From positions 384,464 through 448,463 of the forward strand of contig QRDG01001746.1 of assembly GCA_012064385.1 (NCBI GenBank): 64,000 bases of DNA, written 5' to 3'. The translations under genes were made by a program, and so were the position numbers. Below are positions 11,344 to 21,640 of the stretch, piece by piece. Source of the DNA: Puccinellia tenuiflora. Its lineage: Eukaryota; Streptophyta; Magnoliopsida; Poales; Poaceae. The number at the start of each line of letters is the position of its first letter. The stretch's first letter is position 1. The notes under the pieces are model-generated. The model worked only from the letters and a program-made list of their open reading frames with translations. It ran no database searches and was not told the DNA's origin.

Positions 11344-13507
11344 GACTATGCTTCCGGTGGGTCGAAATGGGTGCTTGATAGTGGATGCACAAAACATATG
11401 ACTGGAAGTAAAGAGATAATGACGGAGTTGAGACCAAATCTAAATGAATCAACCGTCACTTATGGAGATCGATCAAAATCCAAGGTATCGGGCTTCGGCA
11501 AGGTGGTAATTGCTAAGGATATCACCTTAGTAAATGTCATGCTTGTCAAAGACCTTGGCTATAATTTACTTTCCGTTCGTGCACTTAATAAGATGGGTTT
11601 CGCCGTCTTCTTTAATATTGATGTTGTGGTACTCTTGTGGAGCAAGACTCTAAAGGTCGCTTTCGTTGGGTACGTTGAGGATGATTTGTTTGTGGTTGAC
11701 TTTTCGGGGGAAACCACTTCAAATTCGATGTGCCTATTCGGAAAGGCCGACAAGGGTTGGTTGTGGCATCGCCGCCTAGCCCATGTCAACATGAGAACTT
11801 TGCAAAGTCTTCACAAGGGTGGCCACATTCTCGGACTAAAAGAAGATGTCTCTTTTGCCAAAGATCGTGTTTGTAGGGCTTGTGTTGAAGGAAAGATGCA
11901 TGATTCTCCCCATCCTTCCAAGACTATTATTTCATCCAAGAGGATCTTGGAGCTCCTCCATGTGGATCTTTTTGGTGCCGTTCCCGAAGCAAGTCTAGGT
12001 GGGAAGAAGTATTGGTTGGTGATTGTTGATGACTATTCAAGATTTACTTGGGTTTATTTCTTCAAGTCGAAGAGTGAGACCCAACAAACCTTCATCGACT
12101 TCTCCATTGAAATGCAACGTCAACACAATGTCCCCATATTGGCAATTAGAAGTGATAATGGCTCCGAGTTCAAGAACTACACCCTCAATGAGTTTCTTAG
12201 TGAAGAGGGCATTCGTCATCAATATTCCGCAACCTATACCCCTCAACAAAATGGTGTAGCCGAGAGGAAGAACCGGACTCTTATGGATATAGCAAGGTTC
12301 ATGTTGGCGGAGTTTAAGACTCCGTTGAGTTTTTGGGCGGAGGCTATATCCACGGCTTGTCACTCATCCAACCGGCTCTACTTCCGCAAAGGATTGAAGA
12401 AGACCCCTTATGAGATCCTCACCGGCAACAAACCTAACATCTCCTACTTTCGTGTCTTCGGTTGTAAGTGTTTCTATTTGATCAAAGGTTGTCGTTTAAC
12501 TAAATTCGAATCTAAATCTCTAGACGGTATTTTTGTTGGTTACGGTGCCGAATCCCACACTTATAGAATCTATGATAAAGCCTCACGGCATATCATAGAA
12601 TCTTGTAGTGTGGTGTTCGAAGAAAATGACAGCTCCCAAGTGGCGCAATTTCATGTTTCCGATGTAGATGATGTAATTCCTCAAGAAGCCATAAGAAGAA
12701 TGGGTGTGGGATTTTTCCGCCCCGTTGATGAACCCCTTGTGGTGGATCGAGAAGGACAATGCTCTACTCAAGTGGAGCCTTCATCTTCATCAGATTTACA
12801 AGCAACTGCTGCTAGAGCCAATGATGCACCTGATCAAAGACAAACTCAAGACCCTCAACATTCTGTTCTGCCTCTGGTCGCCAGGCCGGAGTCTCCGGCC
12901 ATCTTGACCGGAGAATCCGGTGGGCCGGAGATTCCGGTGCCCCAGGCCGGAGACTCCGGTATACATCCTGCAGAAGGGAGTGTAGCTCAAGATCTTGGTC
13001 CTTCCACCTCTTCCAATAATGTTGATATGTTTTCTGGGGATCAAGGTCGGTTTTCCAGTCAAGACAGGGACCCAAATGATCAAGATGATCAAGTGATACC
13101 TCCAAGATGCAATGAGGATATCGAAGCCCGTCGTCGAGCTAGAGTTGCAAGAACCATGGAACTTCGTGAACATACTCTTGAGAAGGTTATTGGTGATGTG
13201 AGAGGCAAAGTGTCCACCCGAAGGCAATTGGCAAACTTTAGTGATCATCAAGCTCATATTGCCATGGTGGAACCGAAGAAAGTGTCCGAAGCTCTTGAAG
13301 ATCCGGATTGGTTGCAAGCCATGCATGAAGAGCTCAACAATTTCGAGCGCAATAAAGTTTGGAAGCTAGTTGAGAAGCCAAAGGAGTGCCGCAATGTTAT
13401 TGGCACAAAGTGGATTTTTAAGAATAAGCAAGATGAACATGGCATGGTTGTGAGGAACAAGGCTAGATTGGTGGCTCAAGGGTACTCTCAAGTTGAAGGC
13501 ATTGATC
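11344..13507 (+). pseudogene. Copia pol: protease, integrase, partial reverse transcriptase
   Basis: The protease motif DSGCTKHMTG is at about 11374-11403. The GAG-pre-integrase zinc region (WHRRLAHVN...CRACVEGK) spans about 11761-11900. The integrase core has D in HVDLF (about 11961), D in RSDNGSEF (about 12151) and E in NGVAERKN (about 12265). A low-complexity linker (12740-13050) carries CCGG palindromes. RT begins (NKVWKLVEKP, ARLVAQGYSQ) and ends at about 13507. The open frame continues by chance to 13845 through unrelated GC-rich host sequence. Reverse transcription is impossible from this copy. Confidence 0.88.
12886..12962 (+). repeat. CCGG palindromes embedded in the integrase-RT linker
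   Basis: Four units, GGCCGGAGTCTCCGGCC, ACCGGAGAATCCGGT, GGCCGGAGATTCCGGT and GGCCGGAGACTCCGGT, lie in frame and encode a Pro/Glu/Ser/Gly-rich segment (RPESPA and variants). The sequence matches the LTR array of the same element at 7646-8032, not those of the sister LTRs. Confidence 0.88.
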
Positions 13508-14082
13508 TCCTGACGATCTCCTCCGGCCGGTCCCCTGTCGGCCTCTTGCCTTGGTCACCTGCTGCTGCCGCCGTGAGAGCAGCAGCCCGACCTTGCCACC
13601 TCCATGTTGCCCTGCACGGTTTCTTCTGTACCCGTGATGCTTCCCCGGCGCCTCGCCTCCGTCTCCGTGCCCGTGCCATTGCTGCTGTTGCCATGCTGCC
13701 GTGCACCGGTGCCCGTTGTCTCCGAGTCGTGTTTCCCGACGTCCCCGTTTCCGGTGCCCGCCTCCGTGAAGCCGTCCCCGACGCCGTGTTCCCCGACAAG
13801 TTCCCGACGTGTCTCCGTTCCACCGTGAAGCCGTGTTCCCGATGACCGTGAAGCCGAACCCGGCGCCGTGAAGTCCAAGACCGGAGCCGCCAAGATCTTC
13901 CCCGACGTGTGAACGACGACAACCCGCCAAGGTCTACCTCAACCGGAAATGCGACAAGTTCTCCGTGTGGATGTCCGTTTTGTGCCGGCCGCCTTCGTGC
14001 GCGTCCGTGAAGACCGGTGCCCGAGTACCCCGATGTCGTGGAACCCCGTCGACCCCGAAGCCCGGAACGACAAGGTCCGCCA

Positions 14083-14205
14083 CGACGACGACCCGAGTAC
14101 GACTACTTCCACGACGTCGACTACCTCGACTACCTCGACTCCGGACGGAACGACTACTTCGACTACGATGACTACTTCGACTACGACCCGAAGACGGCGG
14201 CTTCC
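14083..14205 (+). repeat. Degenerate GACTAC-type short repeats in the solo LTR
   Basis: Repeated 'cgactac(t/c)tcgac' units form a low-complexity block within the ATGGT-flanked LTR, rich in GAC and TAC triplets. No function can be assigned. Confidence 0.7.
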
Positions 14206-16250
14206 AACCCGAAGATCCCTCGATCCCATGTGTGACCCCAACCCTAACCCCTATGCCATATATATATCCGTATCTTATAAACTCATGCATGCTTAATTAA
14301 CATTGCACCTTTATCCATTTAGTCGAACTAAATCAACTAAATTATGGGATTTGTCCGGTGCATTTATATTGTGCACCGAACCCATTTAAATTTCTTTGTC
14401 ATGTGTTAGGGATAAAATTGAATCACAATTAATTTGTAATGCATCATGTCATCAACATGCCGCTTCTTTTGCCGTAGTAGTAAAATGCATCTTTTGCGCT
14501 TCCAGTGTTTGTGGCTTCTTCGGGAATAGGACGTTGAGTTGATGTGAGCAACGACAGGTTCTGCTACCTCTACCGGATTGCAGGCAAGTGATACTCCATT
14601 GCTATCTTTGCTTGTTTTCTGTCTCTTACTCCTTCTATCTTTTGTTTCTTGCTAGCATTATGTTACAATTCTTGTGTCCTGATCCTATTTGCATGTTTAT
14701 CTGGCAGCCATGATATAGCCACCCCTCCACATCCTATTAACATGTTGCTTGTTTACCTTGTTGGCCTTTGCGAGTCGTAGCGCATGCTTAGCTTTGTTTT
14801 GCTCGAGTCTTGTTATCTTTATCTAGTCATGCCTTAATATGATAGTTGGGTTAAATTCACATGATAATCTATAATGTTTGGCGATGGAAATAATTAATAA
14901 AGATAAGGCACCGACGGAAGGCCAATCGTGACGTTTTGTTCTGCTAGTGTCGCCTAGGACCCGAGTTCTTGTCCTCTGATCCAAGACTGAGCGCACTACC
15001 CACATGTGGGAGGAAATGGGACTCCCCTCGACCTAGTACCGGATCTGCAGCCTTGTCCAGGGCGCCACAAGTAGTTCGGGTGTTTCCATTTGCGCGGCGC
15101 TTTAATATTGTTGTGATGCAGGTACGGATGGGACGCCTCCGGGACTTATACGTGATGGTTACTTATGGTAGGGCTTGTGGTACGTTCGTTTATCGAGTGT
15201 GGAAGGAGGGGCAATCGTATGAGTGTGCCTCCCGACACCGTCCTCGCAACGGCTAGGCCCGCCTCGGAGCTTCGGCCGGACTTTTGATGCGGATCAGACC
15301 TAACTAGGTGGTTCCCTAGACTTGTGCGGTAGTGAAGGAAAGTGTAGTGACGGATACCCTGCCGGTACACCATAGGAAGTGTACTAATAGCTGGCAACAA
15401 GGGTTAAAGTGCGTGTGGTTACATTTATGCACCCCTGCAGGGTTAAATCTTTTCGAAAAGCCGTGTCCGCGGTTATGGACGACTTGGTGATGATGCTGGC
15501 TAACAAGATCATAGACAACTTACACCTGATGTTAATAAATTGATTAGTAAGATAGAGCTAATTCAATAATAAATTATAAAATTGCCAACTGTGTGAGTGC
15601 CTTTGGGTTTGCTGCTCGTAAGATAAACGGGCTGGTAAGGAATCGGCTGGGTTATGTTTGGTGTTAGTATAGTTGGTTACCTATGGGCTCTCTTACCTCC
15701 TCTCTATTAGACGAAAGTTGTAGCGTGTCTCTATAAGTTGTTAGTGCTTCTTGCCGCCACCTCAATCGCTAACCCTCTTTACCCGGAATTCCAGCTTTGA
15801 TATCTTGTGAGTATTACTTGCCAGTACTTCTACTAGTACTGACCCCTTCGGGGCTGCTATTCCAATGCAGCCAACAGGTTTGAAATCTGACGACGTTAGA
15901 TTGGGAATCCCTCCGGCTTGGTCTGGGCAGGGTTATGGTGCTTTTGGTTATCTTCAGGACTCTTAGTCTAATTTGTATTCTTATCCATAGCCGGATACTA
16001 TTCGCTTCCATTGTTGTTTGGATCTTTGTAATGTATCTTTTGTATTCTTGACTCCATGAGTCGTTGTTGTATATATGTTCTTTTATGGGTTCCGTCGAGA
16101 ACTATTATAATGTTATCACAATTCCACCTGCATAACGTGTGTGTTGCGACGTGCACGTTATGCCTGGTGGGCGTTCTATGATCGTTATTATACGGATTTG
16201 GCGGAAATCGCTAAGTCTGCATAGTGTCGATCCCGGGGCGTTACAATGGT

Positions 16251-16538
16251 TACCCAGAAAGGCCGGAAAGCACGACTATGAGGCCGGCTCCTTGTCGGGC
16301 CGGACATCAGTCCGCCGTGACTATTAGCCTACTAGGGTCTAGGGAAGCGCTTGTTCAGCTAACTTGCGGGGCACCGACATCTATAATTCCTGATTTGCAG
16401 TATGAATGTTTTCCTTCGGAAAAAAAAACCTGCAATGGATTCGCCGGAGTGCATCACGCAACCGGTGGCGGCGCTAGGAATTTACGACAGGGTATTCATA
16501 GGTATTCATTTGATCAAAATAATCATTGTTTTCATTAA
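16251..16538 (+). other. Possible coding remnant reading across the solo-LTR insertion
   Basis: If the solo LTR and one TSD copy are removed, the frame from the ATG at 6643 (23 codons to 6711) continues without a stop into 16251-16538, about 118 codons in all. I recognise no domain. A frame of this length could be chance in GC-rich DNA. It is listed only because the junction keeps frame. Confidence 0.25.
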
Positions 16539-16929
16539 AATAATCAATGTTTTACTATAATCAACATTGTTTTTCAAAAATCATGTATATTCACTTGCAT
16601 ACCCAGAAAATACACATAGCGCCGCCTCTGCACGCAACAATCAGCTTGACCAAGACGGGGCGGCGCGGCCCTGCCCCTATCTACCACTACCATTGTGCGG
16701 TTGGTCTTGGTCGCGTTTGACCCGGCCGGGGAATGATTGGATTAACTAGCAGGAGCACGTGTCCAACTTGACCAACGCGCATTAAGAAAAGCTAGCTCCA
16801 AGTGCCGAGTCTGCTGAGCAGAAGAAGTTAAAAGAGCAGACAACACCATCCACGAGATCAAGAGCCGGTGACCAGCGACCCGTACGTCCTGTTCGTGAAC
16901 CGCGCACGAACATTCGACGCGATCGGCGA
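16539..16929. other. Intergenic, nothing recognised
   Basis: Between the possible coding remnant and the fold-back element I see no domain, terminal repeat or RNA gene. Confidence 0.5.
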
Positions 16930-17455
16930 TAATTCGCGTACTGAGTAAAATCTCACTGAACAGTGAACACGGTCGTACTATTACTTACCGTCATCAACGT
17001 ATATAGAGATATAGAGATATATCATCGGTCATTGTATATAAAGATATGTAAATTATGGTCACTGAATACGCACGAGGTGATCGTACACGGCTCCAACTCG
17101 TCGGGGAGGGGATGCACCTACGCGGGCAGCAACGGAGCTCCGGCTAGGGTTCAGAGTGTAGGAGAGGGGAAATTTCAGAGTGCCAACTCGCGGGTGAGAG
17201 AAGGTACATACCAGACAACGCATGTTTGCACATAAGCCCTTGCATTCGTTGGATTTCGCAATAATAACCTTCCGCGTGGCCATGAACAGCGGGCTCCACA
17301 CGTCCACGTCAGCGAATACACGCTCCAGTGACCGTGTACGACCACCTCACGCATATTCAGTGGCTGTAATTTACGTATCTCTACTTACGATGATGACGGC
17401 GGCGAGTAATACGATCGAGTTCAGTGAGCTCCGATGGATTTTACTCTTCGCGTAT
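16930..17455. mobile_element. Fold-back element with long imperfect inverted arms (MITE- or MULE-like)
   Basis: The left arm (about 16932-17090) matches the reverse complement of the right arm (about 17325-17452). Paired blocks include GAGTAAAATC, TCACTGAAC, GTCGTA..TTACT, CCGTCATCA, AGATA.GTAAATTA, CACTGAATA and CGTACACGG. Arms are about 80 percent alike with small gaps. The spacer (17091-17324) has no coding domain. I could not fix the exact ends or a TSD, so the superfamily is open. Confidence 0.65.
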
Positions 17456-17658
17456 GTCGTACAGTTCTGTGCTGCGTGCGTGAGTGCGAGCTAGCTATTC
17501 CGGCTGGATCGTAAAAGGCGGATACCGCGCCAGTGTACTCTTTTCTTGCCTCCAGATGTCCAGATCAGAGACGAGAGGCACCGCCGGTTTTTCGTTTTTT
17601 TTTTCTCCAGCAATGACCTGCTGCGTCTTCCTTGAGAAGGGATCGCCAGTAGGAATTA

Positions 17659-17818
17659 CTCCCTCCGTTCCACAATATAAGATGTTTTAGCATTTCTCTT
17701 TCCATCTGTATCTAGACATGTTTTAGTGCAAGATACATTTAAACCTTACACTAAAACATGTCTAGATACGGATGGAAAGAGAAATGCTAAAACATCTTAT
17801 ATTTAGGAACGGAGGGAG
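17659..17818. mobile_element. Stowaway (Tc1/Mariner) MITE, 160 bp
   Basis: TIR CTCCCTCCGTTCC...GGAACGGAGGGAG with TA duplications at 17657-17658 and 17819-17820. It is a near-perfect palindrome over its whole length. It differs from the copy at 38245-38404 at only about five positions by eye. The unoccupied target is seen at 21558-21575. Confidence 0.95.
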
Positions 17819-17912
17819 TATTTGGTTGCCTGCAAGCTTTAGCTGGCCTTCTAGACGTGACTATGTGAGGCCGTCAAGTCAGGAGATGGAAACAAGAGAT
17901 GTGATCGTCCAA
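17819..17912 (+). repeat. Left copy of an ~85-bp dispersed direct duplication
   Basis: The sequence from TATTTGGTTGCCTGC to ACAAGAGATGTGAT matches 21563-21640 with an 8-bp length difference and scattered substitutions. The MITE lies at the left edge of this copy. Confidence 0.88.
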
Positions 17913-18018
17913 GTCTTGGAGGTGCAGATGTTTCCGTTGGAGGTTAGTGAGCTTCTGATCCACCTTTGGATCACCTCGTTCCTGTCGATGCCCCTCCTTC
18001 TCTTTCAGTGGTGTTGAC

Positions 18019-18147
18019 TGTTAGAGTATATATGTGTATATTGTAGTTTCCCCACCTGTTAGGGGGCTTTCTGTATATTTGCCTGTACCTGTACTATATA
18101 TGTGGCCTTTGGCCCCTGGTAATACAACAAGTCTATTTTCCCTAACA
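18019..18147 (+). mobile_element. 5' LTR (129 bp) of the short-LTR Copia element
   Basis: TGTTAGAG...CCCTAACA has inverted ends TGTTAG/CTAACA. It is rich in TATATA near its start and is followed directly by the PBS TGGTATCAGAGC. Confidence 0.85.
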
Positions 18148-18159
18148 TGGTATCAGAGC
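18148..18159 (+). other. Primer binding site for initiator tRNA-Met
   Basis: TGGTATCAGAGC abuts the LTR end with no gap. Confidence 0.88.
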
Positions 18160-18781
18160 AATAAGGTTTCTTTTTCCTCGCCGCAGCCGCCGCCCGCCTC
18201 GGCTTCTCGCCGCCGCGCCCGGTCGCCGCCGCCTCTTCCCCTACCGCACTGTCTCTAATCCTCTCCATCACGCTGCCGTGCCCCGTCGCCTGCCTCTCCG
18301 TCCGTGGTCGCCCTCGTCCCGCCGCTTCTCTCACCGCCGTGCCCCTCGCCCAGGTTCTCGCACCCGTGCTCTGCCCCGACTGGCCGAGCACCCGCGCGTC
18401 CACGCTCCACCCGCCCGTCCACGCTCCACCCGCGCCCCTCCGGCTCCCGCCCAACCGCGCCCCTCCGGCTCCCCCGCGCCGGCCCTCCTTGCACCCGGCC
18501 GCGTCTCGGCCGTCGTCCCGCCGCCGTTTCGGCTCGCCTCTCCGACCGCGCCGCCCGCCGCCTCTCCGACCGCGCCGTCCGCGTCTCGGCCGTCGTCCCC
18601 CGCCGCCGTTTCGCCTCGCCTCTCCGACCGCGCCGCCCGCCGTCTACGCCGCCCGCCGTTTCTCCGGCCGCCGACGCCTCTCCGTCCGCGCTGCTCGCCG
18701 TCTCCTTCCGCGTCGCTCCCGGCTGTGCCGCGCCGCTGCTGCTGGCATCGCTCGATCTGAGCTAGCTCGGCTCGATCCAGC

Positions 18782-18835
18782 CTATCGGCTCATCGGCTCG
18801 TCGGCTCGTCGGCTCTTCGGCTCCTCGGCTCGCCT
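18782..18835 (+). repeat. TCGGCTC(G/A/T) short tandem repeats in the Copia leader
   Basis: Six or more 8-10-bp units built on 'tcggctcgtcggctc' lie between PBS and gag. An A-rich tract (18897-18921) then comes just before the gag ATG. The leader is otherwise a CpG-rich sequence without recognised domains, although it happens to be open in all forward frames. Confidence 0.75.
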
Positions 18836-18929
18836 CGAGCCGCGTTTCCGGCTCGGCTCGGCTCTTCCGGCTGTTTCCTGTTCTTTTCCGTTTTCGCAAA
18901 AAAAAAAAAAACAAAAAAAAACAGGTACA

Positions 18930-21152
18930 ATGTCTTCCTCGTCGGGTTATGTTGCGATTCCTCGCTGCCCGGTGATTTTTGATGGCGCGAATTATCCTGA
19001 TTTCGCTGCCTTCATGCGCGTCCACATGCGCGGTCTTCGTCTTTGGGGTGTACTTTCTGGCGAGGTCTCCTGTCCGCCGCGCCCCGTTGCTCCTCTGGCA
19101 CCCATTGCGCCGCCGCCTGTTGCCCTTGCTTCCGATGCTACTCAGGAGGCTAAAGATGCAGCCCAGAGTGCTTATGACACTGCTCTGGCTGATTATAAAG
19201 GGAAGGTCCAGGAGCATTCTACTGCAGTTGCGACATACCGGCTGGATCTGTCTGACTACGCTCAGTGGATAGATGAGGATGCTCGTGCTGCTGCTGTTCT
19301 CACCTCCAGTGTTCTGCCTCAGTATGCTGCTGAGTTCATGGGTCTTCCCACTGCTGCTGCTCAGTGGACTTTTCTTCGTCAGCGCTACCAGCCGTCTGGC
19401 GATGCTCTTTACTTGTCCGTGGTTCGTCAGGAGCATGATCTTCAGCAGGGTGATTCCACTATTGATGACTTCTACACTCAGAGTGCTGCTATATGGCGTC
19501 AGCTTGATTCTCTTCGTACTGCTGTGTGTGGCACCTGTCCCTGCTGTCTGACTGTGCGCGCGGATCTGGAGTTTCAGCGCGTCTATGAGTTCTTGTCGCG
19601 GCTCCGTAAGGAGTTTGAGCCGCGCCGTGCCCAGCTGCTTGCCCGTGGTCGTGTTCCGCTCTCTGAGGTACTAGCTGAGCTTCGGGCTGAGGAGACTCGT
19701 CTACGTGGTGCTGGTCTTCTTGAGGTTCCCTCTGTACTTGCTGCTCGTGGTCCTCCTGTGCCGTCTGCTCGTGGTCCTTCTGTGCCGCCAGCCTCGTTGC
19801 GGTCTCCAGGTCCGCCGATACTCTCTCCTCCTCCGACCCAGAGTCAGCCTCAGCAGCCCCGTGCGTCTCCTCGTCCTCCCTGCGCCTACTGTAACAGGCC
19901 TGGTCATGATATCTCGGGCTGCTGGAAGCGGGATCCCAGCTTACGTCAGCAGTTCCTTGCTCGTCGGCAGGCTGGTTCTTCAGGATCTTCTGCTGTTGCC
20001 CAGGCTGGATTGTCAGGATCTTCTGCTGCTGCACTGTCTGATCAGGACATTATCCGAGGTCTTCGTAGTCTGCTCGCTGCTACAGGCTCTTCCTCGACGG
20101 GTACTGCTGGTTCTGTGACTAGCTCTTCGGGCACCGTGCGACCACCACCTTCTACACAGTCAGGTACGTCATCCCCGTGGTATCTGGATTCTGGAGCCTC
20201 TTTTCATATGACTTCTGCGTCTTCTATTCTTTCTGCTCTTCGCTCTTTTATTTCTCCTGTTCGTGTTATCACGGCTGATGGTACCTCTCTTCCTGTTTCC
20301 AGTCGAGGCACCCTTTCTACTTCCTCTTTCTCTGTTCCTGATGTTTCTCATGTTCCTAGTCTTAAAATGAACCTGTTTTCTGCTAGTCAGCTTACTGATT
20401 CTGGTTGTCGCGTCATTCTTGACGCTGATTCTTGTGCTGTTCAGGACCGTCGTACACAGGCTCTGGTTGGAGCTGGCCCTCGCAGCCTTGAGTCCCCGGG
20501 GCTATGGGAGTTAGACTGGCTTCGTGTTCCTTCCGCTGACTCTTCATCAGCCAGTCCTTCTACGGTTGCTGCTTCTGTCACTGGCTCTTTTCAGCAGTGG
20601 CATCATCGGCTGGGTCATCTTTGTGCCTCCCGTTTATCGTCATTAGTTCGTCGTGGTCTTCTGGGGTCTGTCTCAGGAGATGTGTCTTTACATTCGTGTC
20701 AGGGTTGTAGGTTAGGCAAACAGATTCAGCTTCCCTATCCTACTAGTGCGTCTGTATCTCAGCGACCTTTTGATTTAGTTCATTCAGATGTTTGGGGTCC
20801 GGCACCCTTTGCTTCTAAAGGGGGCCATCGATACTATATTTTGTTCATTGATGATTTTTCACGGTACACCTGGTTATTTTTTATGCGCTCTCGCAGTGAG
20901 GTGCTTGCTATTTATCAGCGCTTTGTGGCCATGGTTCGTACTCAGTATTCCTCTCCTATTCGTGTGTTTCGTGCTGATTCTGCAGGAGAGTATATCTCCC
21001 AGCACCTGCGTGGTGTCCTTGCTGAGCAGGGCACCCTTGCCCAGTTCTCGTGTCCCGGTGCCCATGCTCAAAATGGTGTCGCCGAGCGTAAACATCGTCA
21101 TATTCTTGAGACTACCCGTGCTATGATGATTGCTTCCTCTCTATTGTACTAG
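18930..21152 (+). pseudogene. Copia gag-pol, truncated after the integrase core
   Basis: ATG at 18930 follows an A-rich tract and is the sensible gag start; the frame stays open upstream to 18339 through GC-rich leader. Gag core covers about residues 1-230. The CCHC knuckle CAYCNRPGHDISGC is at about 19885. Protease LDSGASFHMT is near 20183. The integrase zinc region WHHRLGH...CQGCRLGK spans about 20600-20720, and the core has D (HSDVWG), D (RADSAGEY) and E (NGVAERKH). The frame ends at 21152 after MMIASSLL, ten bases into the fused TRIM. The surviving gag to integrase has no stop. Confidence 0.85.
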
Positions 21153-21476
21153 TCTTTCCATCAGTTCGGACTTTTGGGATAGTTGGTTAGTGCAGAATAC
21201 ATGACATGGTATCAGAGCCTCAGGTCTTGAGTTCGAGTCCTGATTTGCGCAATTTATTAAAAATTCCTGGCAGCCCCTCCTTGTGTCCAAGTATGAGCCT
21301 GTTGCGCCATACCTCTGAGACTTGCGCGCCGTCGCCTCACTTTCTTCCGGTTGCACGTGTGGCCTCTTCCTCCCCGAGTCACACGTGAGAGGGGGTGTTA
21401 CAGTATATGTGGATTGTACTAGTCTTTCCATCAGTTCGGACTTTTGGGATAGATGGTTAGTGCAGGATACATGACA
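21143..21476 (+). mobile_element. TRIM/SMART-like miniature LTR retrotransposon, left LTR truncated
   Basis: The right LTR is TGTTACAG...ATACATGACA (21396-21476, 81 bp). The left LTR remnant is 21143-21206, matching the right LTR from ATTGTACTAG onward. Between them are the PBS TGGTATCAGAGC (21207-21218), a region without coding capacity, and a purine tract GAGAGGGGG just before the right LTR. The interior near 21225-21243 resembles a tRNA B-box (GAGTTCGAGTCC). The first ~17 bp of the left LTR are replaced by Copia integrase sequence. Small size and lack of ORFs fit TRIM/SMART elements. Confidence 0.8.
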
Positions 21477-21560
21477 TTGATAGGTGTGGACGGACAACCA
21501 GCGGCCATGGCGTCCGCCGTGCTGGTTAAGATGAAGATGAAAACTGAACCCCATGCTAGG

Positions 21561-21640
21561 AATTATTTGGTTGCCTCCAAGCTTCAGCTGGCCTTCTAGA
21601 TGTGAGGCCGCCAAGTCAGGAGATAGAAACAAGAGATGTG
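21561..21640 (+). repeat. Right copy of the ~85-bp duplication, with the empty Stowaway site
   Basis: It matches 17819-17912. Where the left copy reads AGGAAT-TA-MITE-TA-TTTGGTTGCC, this copy reads AGGAATTATTTGGTTGCC, the uninterrupted target. Confidence 0.88.

Larger units (their letters stand above)
7476..13507 (+). mobile_element. SIRE/Maximus-lineage Copia element, truncated within reverse transcriptase
   Basis: Order: 5' LTR (7476-8790), PBS (8793-8804), gag with zinc knuckle, a long coiled-coil ORF, protease, integrase, then the first part of reverse transcriptase. Copia similarity stops at about 13507, after the conserved 'ARLVAQGYSQ' block. GC-rich sequence of the host LTR follows directly. 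RT active site, RNase H and 3' LTR are missing. The LTR shares its downstream half with the solo LTRs in this window, so this copy shows the coding capacity of that LTR group. It is dead: a stop in gag, a frame break after gag, and loss of the 3' half. Confidence 0.88.
6712..16245. mobile_element. Solo LTR (TGTAATGCCCCGGG...CCCGGGGCGTTACA) interrupted by a Copia element
   Basis: The ends are TGTAATGCCCCGGG at 6712 and CCCGGGGCGTTACA ending at 16245, an extended terminal inversion. They are flanked by the perfect 5-bp TSD ATGGT (6707-6711 and 16246-16250). Without the nested Copia (7476 to about 13507) about 3.5 kb remains, with no PBS, polypurine tract or coding domain seen. That fits a solo LTR left by unequal recombination. 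Length and GC-rich blocks suggest a Gypsy-type LTR, but I cannot name the family. Confidence 0.8.
18019..21142 (+). mobile_element. Short-LTR Copia element, truncated after integrase
   Basis: A 129-bp LTR (18019-18147), PBS (18148-18159), a GC-rich leader, then one long gag-pol frame that stops in the integrase domain. Sequence homologous to a miniature retrotransposon begins at 21143, so RT, RNase H and the 3' LTR are missing. It is preceded by TTGAC. Confidence 0.85.

Noticed and set aside
18339..18929. N-terminal 197-codon extension of the short-LTR Copia gag
   Set aside because: It is the GC-rich leader, open in several frames at once; an A-rich tract and a well-placed ATG at 18930 mark the likely start.
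21207..21245. Possible tRNA gene (GGTATCAGAGCC...GAGTTCGAGTCC)
   Set aside because: No acceptor-stem partner or anticodon arm; it is the PBS and adjoining interior of a TRIM.
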